From Desmodus rotundus (Eukaryota; Chordata; Mammalia; Chiroptera; Phyllostomidae): a stretch of 64,000 nt of DNA. The notes beneath the pieces are model-generated. The model saw nothing but the letters and a program-made list of their open reading frames with translations. It was not told the origin of the DNA and ran no database searches. The position numbers and the translations under genes are program-made. The stretch is from NCBI RefSeq assembly GCF_022682495.2, contig NC_071392.1, positions 88,490,797-88,554,796 of the forward strand, given 5' to 3'. Of the stretch, positions 24,071-34,170 are shown one piece after another (position 1 is the stretch's first letter; every line of letters begins with the position of its first letter).

Positions 24071-26805
24071 CCTTTGTTCAGGCTGCTGAATCCAACCAGC
24101 CACCTGCTGTCAGCCTCTTAAGGCTTTGCCCATGCTGCGTGTGGGAATTCTTAAGTAGGTCAGTGTGACGCCATTGTATTGGTGGGCTTCGCTGTTAGGG
24201 GAGCAATGACAGCAATTCAGCCGGCGCCCAGCTTTGCACCTTGTCCACCTGGAGTGTTCCTGGGGCCCGGACATGCTCCATCCATGTCGTGGGCTGTTTA
24301 TTGGCATCCCTGGTGACCCATCTGGGACCCGTCTATTGGGCCTGTTCATTCTTCTTTCACACCAGTCCCGCAAGACTTCCTCAAGAGCCACAAACTAGAC
24401 TGTACTGTCCCCTCTAAGTGGATCCCCTTTTCCAACACACAGCACCTGTCCGGGAAGCTGGAGTGCCGGCAGGGAACCTCGGACCCTGTTTGCTCTCCTT
24501 CAGAGGTCTGCGCGTGGTGATTCTCCCCTGGAGCCCGTCTTTCAGAGATGGCATTAATGTTTCCTTATCCCTCTCTCCCCGCTGGGGGTGCTTCTGTAAC
24601 GACCAGCTTCTGACCACAACGAAGGTGGTAACCTGCCAAACACATGAGATGACGTGTTACCAAATATCGAAAGATAGGAAACAGTCCTCTGTAACTAGGA
24701 ATTTTCTGGGGGGTTTCCCCCTTTGAGTTCTTGGGTCTGTGGGACCCAAACCCCTCCTCACTCCTGAATACGCGGCAATAGCCATAAAGAAGGAGCTTGT
24801 GGCCCTCGTCCCAGTACACAAGCTGTGTGACTCCCGCTGGACGTCCTCCTGTCGTCTGGAGCAAATGTCTCAGCCTCAGGACAAAGACTGAAGGGAAACC
24901 AGGAGGAGGTGAGCACGGAGCCCGGGCCTGACCTCCTGCACGAGGCTGTAGCTCTTAGACCAACTACTGAGAAACGCGTCCGTCAGCTGTAACCGCAGAC
25001 TCACAGGTTTCATCTTTCAAATTACATCTCATGAAAAGTGAGTGTCCAGTGATGTTCACCTGAGGGGAAAATCACTACGTGGATTTACCATACCCCTTCT
25101 AATAAGCATTTTGAATTCCTAAAAGTGGGGTGCAATATTGAATGTTTCCCAAATTGTGTTCACAGAGCAGCTAATGTGACCATGTGAAACACTAGTGTTC
25201 GTTGTGATGCGGTGGGTGGAAGTCAAGTACTCCACTCTCAAGGCCAGTGCCCTCCCCCCAGTGACTAGACCAAGTCCCTGCTGAAGGGAAGGACAGGCCA
25301 ACCCTGATGGGATGGCCCCGAAGTAAACAGAACAGTGCGAACTGGCGCTGGGAGTTGGGCTTCTGAGGTTTACAGACTGTCTGTCAACCTTCCTCTCATC
25401 GACTGTTGCAGATTTTATAAAAGGGGGCTCTGTTTCCACCAGTGAGGGGATGTCCTGTGGGATTCCATGTCTCCCTTTTGCAGAGAATTCTTTAGTGAAT
25501 CAGATATCAGCCTGAGGCCAATGCATGCTGGTTTCCACACTCAAGGGATGTTTTTCTTTAAAGACGTACTTTAAAATGTCAGGGTTAAATCATGGAAGGG
25601 AATCTGGAGCTTTCAGCTGCACTCTAGTCTGAGGCAAGGCAATATGAATTGAAATTATATCTCAAATCTGATCTTCCCCCCCGTAGGAAAGCTTGTGTTA
25701 CAGGGAGATACAGTCCTAACCCTATTCCTGATACCCCAAAGTTAAGGAATTACCAGAAATGATCTACTAGTCAAATATAAATAACATACAGAACCTTGTT
25801 AAACTTTTAAAATTTGAATTATTTAGATAGGATGGCCAACAGCCACAGAAAATGATATCTATATGATTCAGTATCAGAGGCTTTATATAAAACTCCGGTC
25901 TTACCACTTCTAGTCTTCCCTTCCCACCCCGCTTTTTAAGGTGGGTATGTGGCAAAGCAAAGGCATAGCAGGGAGTAACTTTTCAGAGGTTCATGGAATT
26001 CAGAAAGTGTTTCTTAAGAAAATTTGGACTGACTTCTCAGCAAACACTTTTGGGGAGATTTAAGGCCAGTGAGTGACTTTGAGACAGTTACCCATGGATC
26101 TGCCTTTTGGTATTTTTTAAATATATATTTTCCTGATACAATATAGGTATGAGACAGCTTGCATTTTTAGACACTCTTTAGACTTCAGAACATCACCCCC
26201 ATTAGCTTTGGTAGATCTACAGCAGACCCCACTGTTATGCAAGGCACCACCTGGCTCACAACTCACAAGACCATTCTTATCTGCATTGATTTTTTAAAAA
26301 TTATTTTTGGTCCTTTACAATGTTGCTGCCTCTGTTTCAAAACTCCCATAGCTTTGGTTTGAATGCCGCTGGATTCAAAGCTACCCAAAGCCACGTTTGA
26401 TCCTGAGTCCACAAAATCAAAAGTATTTCCATCTCAGCATGCGGTCTGCACTTGGCCTCATTATGATGTACGGGAACAATCACTAGAGGCAGCACTGTAT
26501 TTTTCATGATGAGCCATATTTAGGAAATTATAATAGGAAGAAGATTCCTATTCCAGACTGGAACCAATGGATTTCATTCTACTGCACATTTGCTGATAAC
26601 CAGCAATGTTACCCAACAGAGTGAGCGGCACCAGTCTTTGCAGTTTCTTTTATTCTGCAAGCTCCACAGGAGGTACAACTTGCACAGCCAGATGACCACC
26701 CTGCTGCACTGCTGTAGTTCTGCTGTTGAGACTGTCTTTCTGGAAGGAAAGAGCCAAAGTCGCAGGAGGGCAGGAGCTAACTGAAGGTGATTACCATGTG
26801 ACGGA
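24071..26805 (+). other. Intron, partly GC-richer; possible old LTR
   Basis: 24130-24960 is GC-richer than its surroundings and contains CpGs and an 'ataaag' signal, with the look of an LTR, but I cannot define ends or a target-site duplication. 25120-25230 ('aatgtttcccaaattgtgtt') resembles an ancient DNA-transposon remnant. The rest is unrecognised. Confidence 0.4.
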
Positions 26806-26811
26806 GTATCA

Positions 26812-26945
26812 CTCAGGTTCCAGCTGCTGTACAGCGTCTTATTTAATCCTGGCAACATCCTTATTCCCATTTTTCAGCCAATGAAAAAATGAGGATCTAC
26901 AAAGTGGAGTAATTATCCATGGACAGGGCAAATCAACAGCTTGGA
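26812..26945 (-). repeat. MIR SINE, antisense
   Basis: 'cttatttaatcctggcaaca' and 'ttattcccatttttcagcca', then 'atgaggatctacaaagtgga', follow the MIR reverse complement. Confidence 0.65.
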
Positions 26946-27104
26946 TTACGTTGGAATGAATCTCACGTGCACCGTCTTTACTATAGCGCGCTGCCTCCTA
27001 GCTCTACAAGGAAAAATAATCTCATTGTTCTCCTACCCCTTTGAGAAACTACAGAAGCACCTTCCCCCTTCCCTCGGCTGCCTGCGTTACATAGGTTCTG
27101 ATGA

Positions 27105-27328
27105 ATCTAAATTAAAAAGCAAAATAGCGACAGACTCAGAGAGAGCACAATGACAGCTAAGGAGGGGGTTCGGTTATGGGTGGAGGGATTGAGCAAAAAG
27201 GAAAAAGGACTCATGGGCATAGATAACAGGGTGGTGATTGCAGGGGTAGGAGAATATAAGGGGACTAAATGGTAATGGGGAAAAGACAGCAAAAAAAAGA
27301 ATCAATAATTAATTAATTAACTAAATGC
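27105..27328 (+). mobile_element. LINE-1 3' end, sense
   Basis: 'gactcatgggcatagataac', 'gtggtgattgcaggggtagg' and 'gggactaaatggtaatgggg', then an A-rich and (ATTA)n tail. This is an L1 3'UTR in sense orientation, 5' truncated, of a relatively young type. Confidence 0.75.
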
Positions 27329-28700
27329 CTGCTTCCTGTGACGGCAGCCCTAGGGAGGCATGAACATGGTTCCAGGGCAAGTGGGAAGCATGACCAAGAC
27401 TGGAGACGAGGTAATCAACTTCCAGATGCTGACCAGCTGAAATGAGGCTGTGGGTTCTGTTCATACTATGAGTGTAAATGAATCATTGAAACAAACAAAA
27501 AAAAAAACTCAGAGGAAGTTGAAGAGACGGGAATCAAAGGAGACCTGCATTTCTTTACAATCGTCAAGTAAAAAATAAGCCTCAATACATGTTAAGCACT
27601 GTAAAAATCAGTGGAAGCTTTTTAAAATATCCAAGCCTAATGAAATAAAATAATATACATGCCAAAATATATCTGAGCTCTGTTCAACGAAAGCCATGTG
27701 TCACTAACAGCACTGGCTATTGGGGAGAGGCTGTTAATAAATAAGAGATATAACATAGCTGTGACTATTTACTGTGATTACTTTTTGATTCTGAAGGAAA
27801 TTTCAAACAGTAGAATACACAAGCAGAAAGGAAGTGAGTAATGCATCCGAATAATTGGACTAGCAGGAGATGCTAAGCCTCACTCCCATTGTGGGCAAAT
27901 AATACGGACAAAGAGATTTGGGTGGAAAGATGTGATGCTTTCTAAATGGAGAACAATTTTTTATTGAAAACACATCCAGTAGCATCTGAATACTAAATGA
28001 AAGACTTTACAGTTTCATCTCTCCTTAGAGATTTTTTGTTGGTGTTGCCCTCGTTGTGTTGTTTGGGAGAGAATTGCAGTTTAAGATTTACAAACCACTT
28101 CATTTGCCAACTGCTATTATGGTAGTTTCTGCCTGTGAAAATGTTTAAAGCTGCAGGCAAGGAAAAGGCATCGTATCAGAGTTTTTCCATATAAAGAAAA
28201 CTCTAGTTTTATTGTAAAGAAAATGAGAAGTGTAGCAATACAATATTATTTATAGAGTTATTCATGTAAGTAGTATTTCAATGTACTTTGCTGAGTTTTT
28301 GAGGTATTAAGTAGCAGAATCTCTGAGAAAACATATTTTACATAGTCGGTTAAATGCAATGGTGTTCAAGTAATTATCTTCATCATAAGATGCAGTGAAA
28401 TTTACATTGGTAGTTGGAGCTCGTGCATAAAATTCACCCTCTATCACAATATAAAATATAGGTTGTCACTTTTTTTTTCCTCAAATAAGATAAGGTTAGA
28501 TTTTCCCTATATAGACTTGACATTGTCCAATTGATAGTTGAAAAAGTCCTTATAGCATTCAATCTGGCCTTTCAAGATTTTTCTTGATTTTAATGTGTCT
28601 TATTAAAATTAGGCGCAATCAGCTGTTTCTTCTTCTTTTCTATCATCTGTTTATCTTAGATCTTCCACCTTAAGAAATCATGCCTGATTTCCTAGGTATA
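27329..28700 (+). other. Unique AT-rich intron
   Basis: No recognised repeat. 28330-28430 has several TAAT/ATTA elements. No gene. Confidence 0.55.
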
Positions 28701-28704
28701 CTAG

Positions 28705-29075
28705 CTACATAGAGCCACCACAACTACCACAGGTTTGGTGGCTTCAAACAACAGAAATTTATCGTCTCCGTTCTGGAGGCCAAAAGTTCAGAAGGCAGGT
28801 GTCAGCAGGACAAGCTTCCTACAAGGGCTCCTGGAGAGAATCCTTCCTGCTCTTCCAGCTTCCAATGGCTCCACATGTTCTCCTTGGCTTGTGGCCGCAT
28901 CCCTCGGTCTCTGGCTCCGTCTTCATGTGGCCTTCTCCTCTGTGTCTCTGTGTGTCTCAGATCTCTTCTCTCCTGCAAGAACATCAGTCAGTGGGTTTAC
29001 AGCCCATCCTAGATCCAGGATGGTTTTATTTTGAGAACTTTTAAGTTACTTAGTAGAGATCCTACCTCCAAAGAA
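28705..29075 (-). mobile_element. MLT1-type LTR (ERVL-MaLR), antisense
   Basis: 'tggtggcttcaaacaacaga', 'aaatttatcgtctccgttct' and 'ggaggccaaaagttcagaag', then 'tcttcatgtggccttctcct', are the reverse complement of the 3' part of an MLT1-type LTR, the same family as 4061-4412. No viral coding sequence accompanies it. Confidence 0.75.
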
Positions 29076-29134
29076 GGAATCAGGGATGAGGTCTTGGACA
29101 TAGAATCCATAGCAAGGGATTATGAACAGGTTTT

Positions 29135-29345
29135 AAAATTAGGCAAAACAGGGTTAGAAGCTTGGTTCAGCCACTTGCGTGGAGAAAGTGGCATGTTCAT
29201 AAGTCCTCAGAGCTTTGGTTTCCTCCTCTGTAAAACATGGGCGATCATATCTGCTTCCCCCATGTTGTGTGAAACACTTGATACTGTGTGGTGAGGTGAT
29301 GTGTATAAAGCAGTTAGCTCCTGCCTTGCTCATAAATAGTAGTTG
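29135..29345 (+). repeat. MIR SINE, sense
   Basis: 'cttggttcagccacttgcgt', 'tttggtttcctcctctgtaa' and 'aacatgggcgatcatatctg' through to 'ataaatagtagttggtgttg' follow the MIR core and 3' end in order. Confidence 0.8.
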
Positions 29346-29519
29346 GTGTTGTGTTGAATGATACTGTTTTTCTAGTGAGTTATTCTAGTCATTGGCTTCA
29401 GTTTCCATCGAGTTGCTCTTTTCTCTTCATACAGCAGAAATTACAAAAGAGAAAGTTACACGAATCACATCTGTATTGAAACTCAGAAATATGATGACTA
29501 CTTTTGCTCAAACAGAAGG

Positions 29520-29602
29520 ATGTATCCTCATGGAATTGTTGCAAGGATTAAATGGAGATAATGTTTATGAAGTGCTTAGCACTAGTGTTCAGTGTTAGCC
29601 AC
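29520..29602 (+). repeat. MIR SINE 3' fragment
   Basis: 'gttgcaaggattaaatggag' and 'atgaagtgcttagcactagt' correspond to the 3' part of MIR. Short and diverged. Confidence 0.5.
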
Positions 29603-29893
29603 AGTTACCTGCAATTTCCTAATACCTGCTTTGTTTACAGCAACCATGACAACACAAATGTCTTTTTAAACCTCATCATTCTTTAGGGCATGTGATACAA
29701 TTAATAAATGCATAGATGTAATTTTGTGCCTATCCAATTAGGACATGTGTATTCCAAACATTGATAACCAATCATAGTTTTATTCACCCACTGATGGTCC
29801 CTAACTTGCCTTGAATCCTGTTATATTTTTTACATGTACCTTCCCAGGATTGCTGCAGGAGTCTAAAGTTAAGCTTACAAAAACTCAACCCTC

Positions 29894-30078
29894 CACCTGG
29901 CCAGGTGACTCAGTGGGTTGGAGCACTGTCCCATACACTAAAAGGTTGCAGGTTCAATCCCCAGTTGGGACACTTATGAGAGGCAACTGATTGATGTTTC
30001 TCACATCAATATCTCCACCCCCCTTCCTCTTGGTCTAAGATCAATAAACATATCCTTGGGTGAAGATTAAAAAAAAGC
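29894..30078 (+). mobile_element. VES-type bat SINE
   Basis: A head 'cacctggccaggtgactcag', box-B-like 'aggttcaatccc', 'agaggcaactgattgatgtt', and a tail with 'tatccttgggtgaagatt' then A8. The tail motif places it with the copies at 52737 and 59279. Confidence 0.85.
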
Positions 30079-30084
30079 AAACTT

Positions 30085-30370
30085 CAGCCCTCCTAAAGTC
30101 CTTATTGCCTTCCAGCCATCTTATACCTACGCCTTGTACCCAACTGTGGTCTCAGCCAGCTCTGAAAGCGGTCTGAAGATGTAGCTTCTCCAGGAAATCT
30201 TTTTGGATTGCTCTCCCACACACTAATTGCACTAGGATTATTTTACTGATAATTGAACATTCTTCTTCCCTGATGGTTGTCTTCTTTGTTATCCTATGTC
30301 TTATAGCATTAATCAGAAGATGTTGGACATATCTGAGTTGGTTGTTGCTATATTAGTAGTGTCTTTAAAA
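30085..30370 (+). repeat. L2 LINE 3' fragment
   Basis: 'ttctccaggaaatctttttg' then 'gattgctctcccacacacta' resembles the sense 3' region of the ancient L2 LINE. Decayed. Confidence 0.45.
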
Positions 30371-30544
30371 ACCTCAGCTTTGTTCATAGTGTCATGAGAG
30401 ACTGTAGAAAGAAGGGCTTCTACCTTGCAGATGAGGAGGGCTCTGCCCCCTTTATTTGGGGCAGGATCCAACCAGATGGGGAGCTAAGGACATGGGGGAG
30501 CACATGCCTGTGGGCAGTGTGATTAACAAACACTGCTCTCCCTT

Positions 30545-30690
30545 CCCTCTCATATGCCTATTAGCATTTGCATTTTAATTTTAATAGCTTTAGAACCATG
30601 AAAGCATATTTAGGTAAATGTGCTAATTAGATCTTTGTAAACAACTGTATGGTGTTTTGATTTATGAAATTTAAAGAGCAATTAAAAGCA
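30545..30690. promoter_or_regulatory. Candidate conserved enhancer (homeodomain/POU/FOX sites)
   Basis: An AT-rich block with octamer-like 'atttgcat', 'gctaattag', and 'ctttgtaaacaa' (FOX-like TGTAAACA overlapping a SOX-like CTTTGT) close together, with no repeat assigned. This is inference from motif density only. Confidence 0.25.
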
Positions 30691-32608
30691 CATATATTTT
30701 GCTACTGATGAGTGAGGATGTGGGAGCGGGGAGGAGTCAGTCCTCAAAGCCTAAGTGAACCCAAGGGAAGGGCTAAGCTAGAGATGGGCTTAATGATCTC
30801 CCAGGGAAACTCAAAACAAGTTTGAAACTTTTCTGCAGAAAATCATGAGGCCAAGTGATGCTACACCTTGAGCTCACCATAATTAAATAGATATGTTTGA
30901 AAATTACATTTCAAACCTCTTTTCAACTAGGGTGCCTACTTCAGAGGAATTTTCAAAAGAACTTCATGGTATGTCTCTTTTTAATGAGAGCGTGTCGTTC
31001 TCCCTCCCGTGACTTCCCTGTTTTTATCAGTCTCTCTGCGAAGAGCAGGGTGATGTATGAGAGGGATAACTTGAGCTGACAGTCTACAGTGTGATCCATT
31101 ATCGGAAAGATTTAGGGAAAGAGCGCTCTGAAAAACACAATTAAGGAAACAAATGTTTTCAGAAATATAATAAAGATTTTTTATAGTTTCGGTTCAGAAA
31201 CATCCATTTCTATAACACCAAACACTGAGGAAATGGCGTGCCAGCCATCTAAATGACACTTGTATTTTGATTTTTCTTGGCTTGGCTTTTCCCACAGAGA
31301 AACTAGGAAGCAAATCATAAACAGAGAATAAAGGGGAGGAAAGTGCCTAAAGGTGGCTTAGAAGTTCCTTCCTAGAAGCCATTAATTGAGAAACAGATTA
31401 AAGAACTAGATTAAAAGCGGACTCGGAAAAAATGGACAGTGTTGTCCGCAAATACAGCCGTGTTGGAAAGATGTGTTTCTTTTCTCACCAATTGTCTGAA
31501 GGCCTGGCCTCCTGACTGTTTTGGCCCTCCCTCTTGGCCTGGGCTGGCCCCTTAAGATCTCCTGGTAGACCCCATTCTGGGAACTGCAGAATTCAATTTT
31601 TTTCAACAAATGCCTTTGCACCTTGCTTTGGAACAATAGTATGTCCTTAACATTTACCTTGGTTAATTTGAGAAGTCTTTACTTTCTGAGCCACGATCAC
31701 AATTTAAAGACACAGAAGTCATTAAAACTGAACCCAGGATTGCAAAAAGGATCTGTGTTAAGTCAGCCAAGGTGAAAGTTTAAAAGGTGCTTTTTAGCTG
31801 TGCTGATTCCAATTGGTCAGCTCTGCTTGTCCTGGTTTAGTTTTGTTTTCTTCAATTCCACTGGGTTCAGATTCTAAATTTTATGCATTCTTTCCTGCCT
31901 AAAGCTGTGGTCTGTACCCTGCACCCTCACTCAAATCCCCGCTTCAGTTGCTTTATGCAGTCATCAGCCGCTAGCACGGAGATTGTGCTAGGTTTGTGCA
32001 GATCGCAACCAGAAACCGGCACGGCAAGGTCAGGGGACCACGTGCAGTGTGCTTGTAAGGACACGGCGGATGTGAGACATGAAAGAAAACGGTCCCATCC
32101 TCAAGGCTGGGAGCCTGCACAACTCCACCTATCCCATGTGATTCCCTAAAAGTAGGTGGGCTCTTTGCATGTTTGCATCATAACTGCAGTGTTTCTACAG
32201 GGCATGGCTGTAATACCATGGTGATAGCTCCTGTTGTGGGGTTTTACTCAAGCACGTTAGGAAATATCAGCAGTGGCATTTAGAATACCCACCAGGATGT
32301 CACGGGCACTGACCATTGAGAAGGGACACTGGCCAAGTGCTAAAGCGACACCTTGGGACCCCCTGCTGATTGTAAGATATGGAGACACTTGGGGAGGTGT
32401 TTTGGGAGAGAGCCCTGTAGAGTTGGTAGAGTGCAATAGGGACTGGATTCAGACATCATCAAAAACAGCCATCTCCTGATTTTCCCAGAGTAGTTCTGTA
32501 TTTTAACAACTGCGAGGGCCAGACCCAGGCATATTCACTAACTGTCAGCTACAGGCATGTAAGCCAAAGAGGACATCTAAAGAAGTCCCTCTGAGAAAGC
32601 CAAGTCAT
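30691..32608 (+). other. Unique intron
   Basis: No gene. 32060-32110 weakly resembles an ancient L2/MIR-like repeat. Nothing else recognised. Confidence 0.5.
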
Positions 32609-32609
32609 T

Positions 32610-32907
32610 CCAATGTTACTGCCATTACCTTCTCTCTCTCTCTCCCCATTGCCCATATAACATATGTGATATAGAACATATAACATATATGATACAGAAT
32701 ATATACCAAATATATAATAGCATAAAAGCATATAAGGAGTATTGTTGCACCCAGTTAAGAATTTTGTTTTAATCAAAGGAGCATTCTCAGGAGGCTGGAG
32801 TGCAATTAACACTGTACTTATAAAAATTTATGTTATTACATATTTTAGACATTATATTATGATATTATATGCATATATGTGGAGAGAGAGAAAAATGGCA
32901 ACATTGG
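32610..32907. mobile_element. Inverted-repeat (fold-back) element, possible MITE
   Basis: The left arm 'caatgttactgccattacct' then (TC)n and 'ccc' is mirrored by the right arm, 'ggagagagagaaaaatggca' then 'acattgg'. Inside each arm lie palindromic AT runs (catatatg-type), including two or three imperfect 23-bp units at 32650-32700. The whole could fold into a long hairpin. No coding sequence. It could be a DNA-transposon MITE or a chance palindromic duplication. Confidence 0.5.
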
Positions 32908-33719
32908 CTTATCATACTAGGATATCATATTATATCCTTGTTTGGAATTGGTTTTGAAGGCCACTTTTGCACTACATCAGAAGACCAATGTAGGTTTTTA
33001 TAATCATACTTCACATGCAGGAAAGGGCAGGTTTCATGTGTCTGTGCACGAAGACTAGAGGGCGTATTCCTTTCTGTCATCAGTCATATGTGTGGCATTT
33101 GGTGTTTCTGTAGAAATAGATTGGATTCGGCAGCTCACTATAAGCATCATGAAGCGGCCGAGACTTGAGGAGCTTTTCTGAACTCTCTGAACGGTGTAGG
33201 GCCTGCGGTATGACTGAGCGATGCCGTGTTTTAGTGCCACGTGAATGTCCTTCTTCAGGGCCGGTCTACAAAAACTCAGTGGGCTGCACGTGTGCTTTGT
33301 GGGGGAGGGCCCCAAGTATAAGCCCGAAGAACCTGAAGGCATACAAGAACTTCTTGATGTCTGGTATCTCCAAGTCCAGATGGGGCTCGGGCCAGGAGAA
33401 GTTACAGTTTTCTTCCCAGATGGCCTCCTTTAGACAGCTCCAGGGCAGTGGACTATCCTGAGTGTAACCCCCAGTCTCCGATGTGTAGCTGCGACTTAAT
33501 CAGTGTTCCGAGTTGCTATAGTTTTCTTCATGAACATCATCGCCTGATGACCTGAAGAAAACTGTTTTCTCAACAGAAAGGCATCCTTACATCTGTTTCT
33601 GGGGGGAGAAAGGCAGGATCCTGGAGAGAGCCTCTGAAAGACAGTAATGGAAAGGGGCTGTTGGGGGAAAGCAGAAAACAGTGAAATAATTTATTGAAAG
33701 CAAAGTTCATTTTGAAGGA

Positions 33720-34170
33720 CTAAGAATGTAATATAATATAGGTCAAGGTGTTGTAATTGGGGAAAGACCTATAATTGGCACAAAGAAGTGGAATTTCTTT
33801 AATCTTGCAGCCATTACTTTAATACATAATGTCCTAAAAAATAATGTATACCAAAGCAATGTAATAAAGGATTAGTGTGATGAATTTTAAGAGATTAAGC
33901 TCCAGTTAATTTCCATATGCATTTAAGATTAATAAACTGCTCATTAGGATATGCAAATAATGGTTTCTGAAGCCTTAGAAATATTTTCCAGTACCTTACC
34001 CATAAATCTCCTTCAGTAATTTTTGTGTTATGTAATTGGAGAATAACAGATTGATGAGCCAATCTAATTATGTGAAATTTACATGTGTACAGCATTTTAT
34101 AATGAAGTACGTGAAACTGATGTTAAAATGGGGAAAAGTAGTTGCACCATTCATTACAGTTACTAATGGC
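33720..34170. promoter_or_regulatory. Candidate conserved non-coding element
   Basis: An AT-rich unique block with POU octamer-like 'atatgcaaat' (33951), 'catatgcatt', many ATTA/TAAT cores ('taattgg', 'tctaattatg') and 'aggtcaagg' near 33740. No repeat recognised. CNTNAP2 introns are known to harbour conserved neural elements; that this is one is inference. Confidence 0.25.

Noticed and set aside
33055..33440. Possible processed pseudogene on the minus strand
   Set aside because: Two minus-strand frames look faintly protein-like, but I recognise no family and see no poly-A tail or target duplication. Left unannotated.
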